Shown here: piece by piece, positions 36,773-47,700 of the stretch | Numbering within the stretch: position 1 is the stretch's first letter | Layout of the letters: every line of letters begins with the position of its first letter | Origin: Phanerochaete sordida | Lineage: Eukaryota; Basidiomycota; Agaricomycetes; Polyporales; Phanerochaetaceae | Length of the DNA: 64,000 bases | Assembly: GCA_019973155.2 (NCBI GenBank) | Contig: BPQB01000003.1 | Location: forward strand, 1,240,001 to 1,304,000 | Reading direction: 5' to 3' | Notes under the pieces: model-generated | Database searches by the model: none | The model's input: only the letters and a program-made list of their open reading frames with translations | What the model was told of the DNA's origin: nothing | Position numbers and translations under genes: made by a program

Positions 36773-38689
36773 CGTAGACTGTTGCTGAATCTTGGGCTAA
36801 TTGCGTGGGTTTGTACGATTAGCAGTCGAGAGCAGTGTGTTGAGCTGTAGGCATCCTCGCCCTCAGCTTTTTAAGCTGGCCTCGGCGACCTTCGAGGATG
36901 CCACAGCGTTTGCGCTGAGATGGTGGCTAGTCCTCTGAATACGCTGTATCGCCCGCCTCGCGGCTGTTTCATACATTTCTATCTCAGATGGAGTACGGGG
37001 GACGCAGTGACCCTTGCGCGCCGTCGTCTTCATGCTCACTTGCTGCCTGTATAATTGCCAAAACTGTCATATGCGCACGGCGGATCTCTTGCCTCTGACC
37101 GCCCTGGAAACCAACTAGGGCTAGCACCCTCGCTGAGGTGCATATATGCGACGTACATGGTTGCCGGACGGCCGACTAGTGTCGGAGTCTCTTTGCCTTG
37201 TGTCATCCGCATTTGCAGAGATGGTGGCCATGTCGTTTTGTCTCGAGGGCCCGCAGTCTTCGGTCTTGCGTGCCCTCTGGATATATGGCTGCATAAGCAA
37301 AGGGCTCCTGGTAAAGTACGTCACACAACTCAGATAGTATGTTGCAAGGCAGCCGACGGAGCACGTACTGCCTGTTGGCTCCACCGACTCGGAACAGGGT
37401 GCAGCTCCCTGCAGCGGCTGGAGCGCGAGCGCGAGCGCCCGCCGTTATGTACGCGCAAGGTTGAGCCAGCTTCACGGGACGTGGTGCATGCTGTGCCGCG
37501 CGAGCGCCGGAGCGGCCACTGCAGTGCAGCACCATTGCCTTGTCTTGTCCTGTCCGGGCAGGCAAATCGAGCAGGTACACCCCACAGATCCGTGGCAGGG
37601 AATGATGCCGGCCAACAAGTGCCCTTCCGGTCACTGCGTCGTAAGGCCTGTTGGCATAGCGGACGCCGTGGAACGCTGCGCACGGACTTACGCACGACCG
37701 AACCGCTCCGGGCCCCCGACTCGCCCTCGCCCCGCGCGCCGCCCAGACGGTGCTCGCACTCCGCCCATACCGAGTGCGCCGGACCTGTGCTGTTAGAGTT
37801 AGCGGCGAATGCGGACGATGGGGGACGCGATAACGTACGGCGCGCGCAGCGCCACGTCGCAGGCCTGCGTCTTACTCGAAATGTGGCGGTCCGGGCGCGC
37901 TCGAGGGCGGCACGCGACGCGGGTGGGAGAGTGGGGGATCCGTAGTACCATCTGCAATAGACGGCAAGGTTCAGGACTATCCCTAGGATGCCGAATGCCA
38001 GGGCCATGGGTACGGCAGGGCACCGTCAGGGCCGCGCGACGCCTTGAGGCAGCGGGCTGGCGTGCGACCCCGCATGCCCGACCGCGGGCCTCGCCCGGCG
38101 GCACGTTTTGCGGACGCCGCTTAGTCTGCACGGTTTGAGGGGAGCGCAAGGCGACGGCGGTAGCTGAGGTGGTGGCATTGTTCAACATGCCGAGGCCAGG
38201 AGTCGGGGCTGGCTGCTAGCGGACGTTTCTATGAGTTCGCAACAATGAAATCATGATTAAAGCTGTGACGCCAGAGGCATCGGTGATGCAACATAACAGC
38301 GAGGCAGCTCGATGATGTCGCAGGCGGGAGAAATGCAGAAAGCGTTGTCAGCAAAGCGTCCGAACATAGGGCCGAGAGCCACGGAATGAAAGTGCGGCTG
38401 ACGAACGCCCAACAGCCGTCCTGCGCTGCGATGACGCGCTTCGTGAGAAGCGTGAATGGAGACCCGGGTCTCCAGCCGACCCCGAAACGAAAACAAGAAA
38501 GAGAAAGGCTGGAGAACGCACGCGCAGCAGAAAATTCCACAGACCCACGTAACCGAGAAAAATCAACGGCATAAGAATGCATCGGTATCAAAATCGTGTC
38601 ACAGACAAGACGAATGCTTCGCTAGGAAGTGTGCACGAACCAAACAACGTTGTGATGGATGGCAAGCATCGCGGGAAGACGCACGGCGT
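36773..38689. other. Intergenic between dsRBD genes 1 and 2
   Basis: About 1.9 kb with a GC-rich part at 37400-38100. The open frames at 37055-37945 (plus) and 37330-38007 (minus) overlap each other and have compositions expected from GC-rich DNA. A two-tier inverted repeat sits at 36850-36902, upstream of dsRBD gene 1. No other gene seen. Confidence 0.5.
36850..36902. repeat. Two-tier inverted repeat (potential RNA hairpin) upstream of dsRBD gene 1
   Basis: Outer arms GGCATCCTCG (36850-36859) and CGAGGATGCC (36893-36902) are perfectly complementary over 10 bases. Inside, CAGCTT (36864-36869) and AAGCTG (36873-36878) pair over 6 bases around TTT. It lies about 80-130 bases upstream of the start codon at 36772 and may fall in the 5' untranslated leader or promoter. 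Confidence 0.7.
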
Positions 38690-39084
38690 TCATTCATCCA
38701 CCACGTTGAGGCGGGCCAGGGCCATTCTGGCCGCGGCCTCTCTGGCGAGGTTCTTCTGAGTGCCCCGCCCAGTACCGATGACCTGGTCATCGACTGTAGA
38801 CTGAATGTGAGTGGCCGATCGGCACAAATAAAACCGAATTTACTCACGCTTGCACTGGGAGGTCCACTCCGGGGAGTGTTCCTCGCCCTGCTTGTGGTCG
38901 ACCCAGCTCAGGCCTGCGTCCTTTCCGAGTGCCTGAAGGCCTAAACACTAATTAGCCTTCTTGACGGGAAGCACATGGTAGGCACGCTTACGGTTGTTCA
39001 AAGTTGAGATGGCGTCTGAACCGCAGGCGGTCAGTGTCCTCTCTCGCCACCGAGACACATTGCACGATGCGCACCGTTGTTCAT
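38690..39084 (-). CDS. Mini dsRNA-binding-domain protein 2 (76 aa, four exons)
   Basis: A single-dsRBD protein. Exons: 39075-39084, 38992-39015, 38848-38940, 38690-38793; introns of 59, 51 and 54 bases with GTGCGC, GTAAGC and GTGAGT donors and TTCAG, TTTAG and ACAG acceptors. The coding sum is 231 bases, exactly 76 codons plus stop. Helix 1 is STLNNRLQALGKDAG; the beta region carries LSWVDHKQGEEHSPEWTSQC, close to the canonical G-x-x-H-x-P-x-W/F pattern; the C-terminal half reads GTGRGTQKNLAREAAARM and ALARLN. The first exons (10 and 24 bases) are identical in length to those of gene 1, so the two are duplicates. A TATA-like TATATA lies about 45 bases upstream of the start codon. Confidence 0.87.
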
Positions 39085-40331
39085 GTTTCGTTTGGTGAGC
39101 TACCACTGCCCTGCTCGGCCATTGGGATATATAGGTCTTGAGGTCATGCTCGCCAGCCTCCGAAAGAGCCTTTGGCATCGCAGTCACCCTGCCTACCCTC
39201 GAAGACGCCGATCCCATTCGCAACAACTCTCTGCATCCCATGGCTGCCGCCGCAGATCATAAGCCGTTCTCCAGTCCAATTTGAGGCGGATCGAGGGGTC
39301 GAAGGCGGGCTTCGTCAGGGGAAGCGGTGGATGGAGGGAAAGGATGGACTGAACGAGGAGCATTCGCACTCCGGACGTAAACAAGAAAAGGGTCAATGTG
39401 CGTTGATGGGGAGCGCACTGGAGAGCGGAGGACGGCTGGCTGGGCGACAACTGGGAAGCTGCAAGTCGTGTGCATGGGCTGCGAAGGGTCGAGGGCCGGC
39501 TTCTTCATTGCGGAAGCTCCGCTTGAAATGCACTCGAAGCGGCGGAAGGAGGAGATGGACTCGGCGTCGCGTCATGCTGCGCAGGGACCGAGGCGGACTC
39601 CGGGTTGAGGTGCTGCTATCACCGCAAGCGACAACGTGCAAATAACCTCCCCGAGCACACGAATATCAGAGCAACTATAGCGGGAGAAGGCGTGAGTCTG
39701 GCCCCTGGGTCGTCGAGTTGGTGGCCGTTGGCCAGGATTGCCGGCGGAGGGGCGGCGCGGCAGAAGCAGGGCAGATGAAGCTGTGTGCACCTCGTGGCAG
39801 CAGCGCGCCCGGGGGTACAAGGGCGCCGTACAGCATCCGCTAGGGAGCGGGGCACACGCCGCGGTATGAACACGCTGAGGCCAGCGCGAGGCGGGCGAGC
39901 ACCCACGGCCCGGCCCTCCCCGTGCGCATGCACAGCCACCGCCTTTGTGGCGTCCAACGTGGCGTCAGGCACCCGAATTGCGGCCCTAAACCTCGCGTGG
40001 ATCCCGCCCCGCCCACGCTTCGCTCCCTATCCACCCCCTCGAGATCTTCCAGGTGCACAAGCGAGAGTACATCTCTTCATTAATAACCTCGTAAAACTAC
40101 ATGCCTGGCGTGGAGCGCGCTATAGCTACATCGTCATTAGCTTCTTCTGACTCCGTAATGTACCCGAAACGCAAGGCGGTCAACTGTAACGACGGGAGGG
40201 GGATATATGGAGACGCGATTCGATAACTGTCCGCAGCCGGTGATGATCCTCCTAAAGGCAGCACAATTAGCCAATTATAGCCCGACCCCTGGCAGCCTGC
40301 TTGCCTGGTGGTGATCATGTTCATCGGCCGC
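39085..40331. other. Intergenic between dsRBD genes 2 and 3
   Basis: About 1.25 kb. The minus-strand frames 39619-39972 and 39840-40058 and the plus-strand frame 39172-39645 are not similar to anything I know. No exon chain with splice signals was found beyond the promoter of dsRBD gene 2. Confidence 0.5.
39125..39135 (-). promoter_or_regulatory. TATA-like element of dsRBD gene 2
   Basis: The minus strand reads CCTATATATCCC about 45-50 bases upstream of the start codon at 39084. The spacing is suitable for a TATA box if the leader is short. Not proven. Confidence 0.45.
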
Positions 40332-40686
40332 TCACTGAGGGTCAATGCCGTAGAGCTGTCTGTGGAGGGCGCGGTAGGCAACGCGAGCCGCCTCTTCCTT
40401 TGCAGCACCGAGGCTGTGCGCCGTACCTCTTCCCCATTCGACATTCTTGACTGCGAGTCAATGTTAGCCGACGCGTCGTGCACGATCGGACGACGCTCAC
40501 TGTAGGCTACGGCGACCCAGGGTGCAGAGTTCTGGGGCCCATTCTGGAATGCTTCCCAGCGCAAGGACTGCGTGCCCCAAGAACTTTGCAGCAGATTGTT
40601 GAGCCGCAGCCTCCAGTCTGCTCGCGATCGTGTCAGCCCTTGCCACACCGCGACCGCCACATAGACTCACGGTCAGGTTGAGACAT
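40332..40686 (-). CDS. Mini dsRNA-binding-domain protein 3 (83 aa, three exons)
   Basis: A single-dsRBD protein. Exons: 40671-40686, 40501-40617, 40332-40450; introns of 53 and 50 bases (GTGAGT...GCAG and GTGAGC...GCAG). The coding sum is 252 bases, 83 codons plus stop. The N-terminus MSQPDHWRLRLNNLLQ, then LRWEAFQNGPQNSAPWVAVAY, matches helix 1 and the beta region with its G-P and A-P turn. The C-terminal half is WGRGTAHSLGAAKEEAAR, followed by VAYRALHRQLYGIDPQ. The Lys-Lys pair usual at the start of helix 2 is replaced by GAAKEEA, so RNA affinity may differ. It lacks one intron found in copies 1 and 2 and is the most diverged. TATAAAA lies about 130 bases upstream. Confidence 0.87.
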
Positions 40687-40810
40687 AACTTCGGGCTATG
40701 AGAACTTGCGGGTAGCGGGTCGGTATCGATAGAAGAGAGCTTTGTAAGGAGACAGTCGATATCGAGAGAAGGACGGATGCTGGGATGCTGTACCCTGGGC
40801 TGGCCTCGAG

Positions 40811-40821
40811 GCTTTTATAAT
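40811..40821 (-). promoter_or_regulatory. TATA box candidate for dsRBD gene 3
   Basis: The minus strand reads GATTATAAAAGC about 125-135 bases upstream of the start codon at 40686. It is a near-perfect TATAAAA element; the transcription start is not known. Confidence 0.5.
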
Positions 40822-42544
40822 CCATGTCGACGGGCGTCGCGGAAGATGCCCGCCATCCTAGGAATGCCAGGAAAACTATCCAGAATAGAACGGTATGACA
40901 CACCATGAGAAACCGCGAATGCAGGCGCAGACAAAAGTCGCGGACCGGTGGGGTCTCTTGGATAGTCTCCAAGCTGTTGCAGGAGGTTATTGGGCGGGTA
41001 CGTCGCCGGACGTGCCCAAAAGATCACGGCAGAAGGTGCCGCGGGTGACCGCAGCGGCGGGAGCTGACTCGCCCGAATGCCGCACGGATTTCTGCATCGA
41101 TCAACTCGAGTTTGTCTCTTGCTCGTCGAGGACGCTCGTCGTCCTCCATTTGTGCGCCGACAAGCACCGCAGAGGCCGGGGCTGTCCACGGGCCCCTCAG
41201 GGGCTTTGTCGGCGCGTGCAATGCAGCAGAAAACACCCGCAGGCGGGCCCACCCCAGAAGCAGCGCGCCCGCCACAACGCAGGGAAAGCCGTTGGGCAGA
41301 CGTGCGAACGATCTCCATCGATCTGCGGGCCTTGCGCCGGCGCGAACGAAGGGTCGTGATCCTGGCGAGGGCGCGCATCTCATTCGGAGGCCTGACTCGC
41401 CACGGCCGCGGCCAGCAGCCACATACAGGCCGGGGGCGTGCGGGGCGTTCCGCGATCGGCGGTAGCGGGGGGCCGTGCGCGCCGCAGAAGCTCAGGACTG
41501 GGAGGAAAGCCAGGGAAGAGCGCGTCATTAACCGGGGGCGGCGCGAGGCCTGGCAAGTGCTGGGGGCGCACATACCTGACTGGATGTGGCGCGGCTCCCG
41601 CGAGCGCCTCGCGCGCGCGGCCTGCCTCGCGGGAGAGCTCCATGCTCAGCGGGCAGCGCGGGTGGACTGTGATGAGCCAGCGCAAGACAATTGCGAGGTC
41701 TCTGTTGCGAGCTGGGCAGCGCGGGGAGCCCGGCGATAGCATCCACGGTATGGAAAAACGTTTCGACGCCGGGACGCGGGCTCTCCGCGCTCTAAGGGTG
41801 CTGTGGACGAGACTCGCTCCGCAGAAGGGCTTCTTGCAGATTACTGTGGACAAAATGGTAGTCATGACTCATATCCTAGGAGCCTTCCAACCTACTGGGC
41901 GTTCGGGCGGATGAGTGTCACGACATCACCGTGATCGCATCCCGCCAAGGTCCGTGCCAGCTGCGATTGGGAGGTGTTTGTGGTGGCCACGACCTGATTC
42001 GCAGCAGCTAGGCTTGTTCTGACCATCAGTTTTTGGCCAAGGTCTGGGAAGTTCTGGTAAGTCGCACATCGATACTGATGCGATTGTATCCCGCACAAGT
42101 AACGCGCTTGCCTCGCTGGAGACTGTCTCGTCATCTTGCTGCAGGATCAAGCCGCGGAGCCGATGGTAACATACGCAGACGCAATGAAGCCTACTTTGGA
42201 GTGTTTTGCTCGCAGAATATGGCCAGTCGGGAGACAAGGGCGGCCTGGAACGTGCACCGCTTTCATCGCAGCTGGGAAAAAAACAAGAGACACGTACCAA
42301 CAGTGGCGCTGAATTCATTGCAAAGTTGCGGAACGGCGAGAAAAATCAGAGATTGTGCACCTGAAAGCTATCTGACCTGGAAAGGCCCAGCAATGCTGTC
42401 CCCTGAATATTTTGTGGATTTTGCAGACCTCGAACCAGGGCGCGTTGAAAGCGTGCCTTGCTAGCGGCGGCGGGGTTTGAATCCGGCCGGGGCGGCCGGC
42501 GCCTCCCGTTGCGTCGTCGTATTGCCTCCGAGTGATGAACAGAG

Positions 42545-42640
42545 ACTCGTCGCTCTCTTCCTCTCTTTACTCTGCCCTGTCCTCTCATTCTTCCTATTAT
42601 TACCTCTTCTACCTCCAGCCTTCGTCTATTCTCTCTTGGG
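42545..42640 (+). promoter_or_regulatory. Pyrimidine-rich tract in G beta promoter
   Basis: Almost a hundred bases of C and T with few purines, about 250-340 bases before the G beta start codon. Such CT-rich tracts are common near transcription starts of highly expressed fungal genes. No TATA box accompanies it. Confidence 0.6.
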
Positions 42641-42884
42641 AATAGATTGACGCACGACATCCTGCGCTTTGGCCATCCAAGAGCACCGAGAGGACCCCAG
42701 ACGACGGCACCGTTCCCCCCTCGAACGGCGTTGACTTGACTTTCATTTTTCATCTTCCGGCATCCGTAAGCCCCCACACTGTGCTCCCTGGACGACCGAC
42801 GATAGCTGATTGCGCTTGCGTGGCGTCGTGTCTGCGGTACCCATCAGACTTTCCTTCCATACACTCAACTAGACACTACCCGAG

Positions 42885-44154
42885 ATGTCGCAAGGCCAGA
42901 CGGACATCCAGGAGCGTATCGCCGCTGCCAGGCGTGAAGCGGAGAGCTTGAAAGAGAAAATTCGTGCCAAGCGGGAGTCGTCCGCCGACACCAGCTGTGA
43001 GTAGTCGCCCACAAGACAGTCTCATCATTTGTCTGACCTGACCCTTCGCGTAGTGAGGGCGATGGCCGCCGAGGTCGACTCTCTCCCGCGCATCGTCATG
43101 CGGCCGCGTCGGGCTCTGAGAGGCCACCTTGCCAAGATCTACGCTATGCACTGGGCGACCGACCGCCGGCATCTCGTGTCTGCCTCGCAGGACGGCAAGC
43201 TGATTGTCTGGGACGCCTACACGACGAACAAGGTCCACGCCATCCCGCTGCGTTCCAGCTGGGTCATGACTTGCGCCTACTCTCCATCAGGCAATTTCGT
43301 CGCTTGCGGTGGTCTCGACAACATCTGCTCAATATACAACCTGAACGCAAAGGAAGGAACCGGCAACAAGGGCGCACGCGAGCTCAGTGCTCACTCGGGC
43401 TACCTCAGTTGCTGCCGATTCATCAACGATCGCCAAATTGTCACTAGCTCCGGCGATATGACCTGCATGCTTTGGGATATCGAGGCCGGCGTGCGGACAG
43501 TCGAGTTCAGCGACCACACTGGCGACGTCATGAGGTGTGTACCACGACGAAAGCGCGACTCGACACACCACTAACATGCCGCGCTTCAAAGCTTGTCGCT
43601 TGGCCCGAACCAAAATGTCTTCGTGTCCGGCGCCTGCGACGCAACTGCTAAGCTGTGGGATATCCGCAGCGGGAAGGCTGTCCAGACTTTCACTGGTCAC
43701 GAATCCGACATTAACGCCGTGTCGTGAGTGCTGACTGACTACTGACATGAGTGATTTTACTAAGTTCGCGTAGGTTCTTCCCGAACGGCGACGCCTTCGC
43801 GACGGGCTCCGACGACGCATCATGCCGTCTCTTCGATATCCGCGCGGACCGCGAGCTGAACTCCTTCACGCACGACAACATCCTGTGCGGTATCACTTCC
43901 GTTGCTTTCTCGATCTCTGGACGTGTTCTCTTTGGTGGCTACGATGACTGGACCTGCAATGTTTGGGATACTCTGAAGGGAGAGCGGGTGGGAGTGCTCA
44001 CGGGCCATGAGAACCGCGTCAGCTGTCTCGGAGTCAGCGCCGACGGCATGGCCCTCTGCACAGGAAGCTGGGACAGCACGCTCAGGGTAAGCACAGTCTT
44101 CCACCATCGTGAGAAAGATTCTGACGAAGGATCGTCGTATAGGTCTGGGCATAA
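42885..44154 (+). CDS. GPB1: Heterotrimeric G-protein beta subunit
   Basis: Forms the beta-gamma dimer that signals from pheromone or nutrient receptors at the plasma membrane. The start [20 protein letters not shown] gives the N-terminal coiled coil that pairs with gamma. Seven WD repeats follow after a first intron near 42997: [101 protein letters not shown] and [12 protein letters not shown], closing with [12 protein letters not shown]. The last exon is only 12 bases (44143-44154), joined by an intron at 44087-44142, and supplies the terminal VWA plus stop. Length is close to 350 residues, as in other beta subunits. Whether it serves mating or nutrient signalling cannot be told here. Confidence 0.97.
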
Positions 44155-44726
44155 ACCATTTGCTTTGGATTTCATGTCTACATACCCTTGCTCGTTTTCT
44201 TTATTTTCATTCCTCTCTTCTCTCCAGGTTGTCTTATTGTCTCGCTTTCGGTCTGTCAACTTATAGGCTCGCATACCCACTCGCGTGGTCGTACCGTCGC
44301 GTCGTTTCTGTCCTTACAAGCATCTGCGCTGCCGTTGTAACCCTGGAGTGGTCTATATTTCCTTGTGGCATACCTACCATTTCTCCGTGCTACATGTCTT
44401 CTGTGTTTCTGCTGCGTCTTTAATTTTCAATGCATCATAGCTTAGGAAATCACATATGTCTATTCCTCATGTACTTGTCCAGCCCGTGCATATCCATCGG
44501 CCAAGATAGAGTCGCAGCAGACGGAAGGAAACTGGTGGTAGGTATGTCCGAACGCGCGGCGTGTCCGAATCGTGATCGCGCCGCTGGCACGCACGAGCGG
44601 GTACAGCTTCACTCTGCCAACACATCACCTCTGGCGGGCTCGCTGGCCGGGTTCTAATCTCTTCCACTCGGAGGCCATCATCTGCATCGACTCGAGGCCT
44701 AGTGGTCGTACGGTTGTCGGAGCATC
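44155..44726. other. Intergenic, G beta 3' region and promoter of the coiled-coil gene
   Basis: T-rich 3' region of G beta followed by about 250 bases of ordinary sequence before the next start codon. No further feature seen. Confidence 0.5.
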
Positions 44727-47700
44727 ATGTCGGAAGATGACAGAGCTGCGAAGGCGGCGCGGGCGCGGGCGATGGTAGGCCTCGCAGCGACGTTCAAGTG
44801 TTGAAGCCTAATGAAGAACCCCTCGTTGCTTCACACAGCTCAAGAAAAGGCAGCAGCAAAAGACCGCGGGTCCCTCTGCCGCTGGCGACTCGCGCATTGC
44901 GTCGCCGAGTCCGCCGCCCTCCCGGTCTTTCACACCCGCGAATGCTGAAAGCCACCATGCGCCACCGCCTGCGCCCCATGCGACAAACGGCAAAGATGCA
45001 GGAGAACTGTGCGTGCACTCCAGTCTGGCTTGTATGCGGGCAATGCTCACCTTGTCTCGCGCTGCAGGTTCTCATCCAATGGACACAGCGGCAGCACGGC
45101 GGAACCGCACTGGTTGTCTGGGCTCGAACGCGTCGATACCCCCGGTTCTCCTTCGCTTACGAGCCCTCCGCCGTCTGCCCTAGTCTCTCCGCCCATAACA
45201 TCCGCTGTACCTGCCCGTCCGTCGAGTGTTGGTTCCGGATCCATTGCTTCGCCACGTCCAGTACACGCCGCCCCGACCTCCCCTCTGGCTATCTCCGCTA
45301 TCTCAGATACAGAGCTTAGTGGGCTACGAGCACGCATAGAGGAGCAGGCTAAGGTCATTCACGAGTTGGAAGAGCAGAAGCGGGCTCTTGAGCCTGCGGC
45401 GGAGCGTTTGAGCCAGGTTGAATCCCGTAAGTCCTGTGGGTGTATGCGCCGACGTGCCTCTCATGTATGCGCTAGAGTTGCAACAGGCCTCGGAACTCTT
45501 AAGGTCCGAACAGAGCAAGACCGAGAGACTGCAAGGGTTCCTCGAACATGCTGAATCCGACATTGAACAACTCACGAACCAGCTGGAAGAGCAGAAAGCG
45601 CGTATCGCCACGCTTGAAGCCGACAAGAACTCCACTGCACGAAGCCTCCAAGCTGCAAAGTCTGGTGAGATTGAGGCTGATACCGAATACCGCGTACTTT
45701 TACTAATTTGGCGATGCAGAGTCTCAGAAGACCAACGCTCTCCTACAAGAAGAGCGAGACAAGTCAGTAGAGCTCGAGGACATTGTAGGAAAATTGGAAC
45801 AGGACATAGTTCGCCTCCAGGAGACGCTGCAACAGAAGGACAAATCTATATCATCACTGCAATTTGAGAAGGCTGCCCTCAATGCCAACTTAGAACGGTT
45901 GAAGTCTTCGGAAGCTAGTGCGTCGCCCGAGTCACTATTGCAGATATATGCTGACCGACTCCGTAGAATTGCATGAAGCACAGGCTAGCTTGGCAAATGA
46001 GCTCGCTAACGCTAAAGGCAAGGACGCCCGGATCGAGGAACTTGAGACTAGTCTACAAGAGCTTTCTACACGCGCTGAGCAGCAGCAGCAGACCATCTCT
46101 CTACTGGTCTCGGAGAAGAATCAGCTCACAGCTACTGTAGAACGCCTACAAGATGCCGAGACAAGTGAGTTTTCCACTGCGCCATCTGTCGCTGTGTCGT
46201 AGCGCGTAGTGCTGACTCCTCATCAGGGCTGGAGGAGATGACTTCGCTGTTCGAGACGGAGCGCGAGCGTGCTGCGCGCCTGCAGACTACTGTGCAGGAC
46301 CTCACTTCGCAGACTCAGGACGCTACGGACCGCATTACTCAATTAACCAACTCGGAGAAGGCACTCACCGACAAGACCCGCGATTTGGTAAGGGAAAACG
46401 CTGGCGGTCAGAAAGTCTGATACTCACATCTGCGCAGGAACGAGATATGCACGACCTTAATGGCACTGCAGCCCAGCTGCGTGCTCAAGTCGAACAGTAT
46501 CAAAGACGAGCGCGCGAGTTGGAGGAGCAAATCGAGAGTGACGACCGTGCAGAGCGTCTTGAGGCGGAGCTCCAACACACTCAAGATCGAGCCGCAGAGC
46601 TTGAATTCCAAGTTTCAAAGCTAACACAGGTAAGGTAGACCTCCGTGGCTAGCGGAACATGCGCTCACAGCGATGCAGGCGCAGAGCACGCTCAAGAACG
46701 AACGTGATGAACTTGAGGCGAAACTGCAAACCTTGCAGCAAGCCGAAGCCGACTGGCAGAGCCGGCACAAGGAGGCCGAAAATCAGCACAGTAGTATTCA
46801 GGATCAGCTTGCTTCAGTCTCAGCAGAGCGTGACGACCTACTCCAGCAACGGTCCCAACTTCAATCACAGGTTTCAGAACGCCAAAGCTCGCTCGATGAA
46901 CTCAAGCAGAAGCTTGCGCAGACAACATCGGAACTCTCGACAAGCGTCCGGGTCGTCCAACAAGCGCAAGCGGAGCTGAAAGCTGCTACTCGGCGTGCGG
47001 AAGAAGCCGAGAAGGCCCAGGCGGACCTGCAGAAGGAAGGCATCGGACTCATGCGCTCTCTCGACGAGATGCGGCCGAAGATTGTGGAGCTCACGGACAC
47101 CAAGCTAGAGCTCGGTGAGAAGATCGAAAGTCTCAACAAGGCGCTACGGTCCCGGGACGATACCATTGCGCAGCTGGAGGGTACCATTGACGAGCTACGT
47201 GACAAGTCCGCCGGGACTGTGGCGCAGCTCCAAGAGCTCAGCAACAACATTGAGAAGGAGCGCTCGTCTTCCGACGAGCACGCTTCCGAACTCCAGAAGG
47301 CATACTCGGATCTTCAGAATGAGCTGCGGGAAGCCCGCGCCAGCATAACCTCCATCGAGTCGGAGCGCTCTGAGTATCGCAGTCTGGCTGCCCAGCGGGC
47401 TCAGGAAGTCGACCGGCTGACTGCATCGGTCCAGACCTACTCGGAACAGCTCGCCTCGTTCAAGAAAGAACTCGACGAGCGGACACACGCGGAAGACGAC
47501 GCCGGGGAGGTTCTCGAACGGACACGAGCCGAGCTGGAGGCCCTGCGCGCGGAGCTCGCCGCCAAGGACAGCGAGATCGAGCGGCTGCAGCAGAGCACCG
47601 TGCCCGAGGTCCCGTCCTCGCCGTCGCTCGACGCAGAGATGCTCAACGCCGTCCGCCAGCAGCACGCGCTCGAGCTCTCCGCCGCCCAGAGCGAGATCCG

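Larger units (their letters stand above)
40687..42884. other. Intergenic between dsRBD gene 3 and G beta
   Basis: About 2.2 kb. It includes the promoter of dsRBD gene 3 and, at 40905-41000 minus, a dsRBD-like half domain. From 41000 to 41750 it is GC-rich with overlapping open frames on both strands that I do not accept as genes. A stretch on the minus strand at 41890-42360 has patches that look coding but no consistent splice model. The G beta promoter with a pyrimidine tract occupies the last 350 bases. Confidence 0.5.

Noticed and set aside
37055..37945. 296-codon plus-strand frame
   Set aside because: No recognisable motif, composition expected from GC-rich DNA, and an equally long frame is open on the opposite strand.
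41892..42360. Possible small multi-exon gene on the minus strand (pieces such as VPQLCNEFSATVAAM and LRAKHSKVGFIASAYV)
   Set aside because: The needed intron would be only 26 bases, the flanking frames contain stops, and no family resemblance was found. It could be a pseudogene fragment but I cannot support it.
42465..42485. tRNA T-loop-like GGTTTGAATCC
   Set aside because: No matching acceptor stem, anticodon arm or D arm can be placed around it on either strand.
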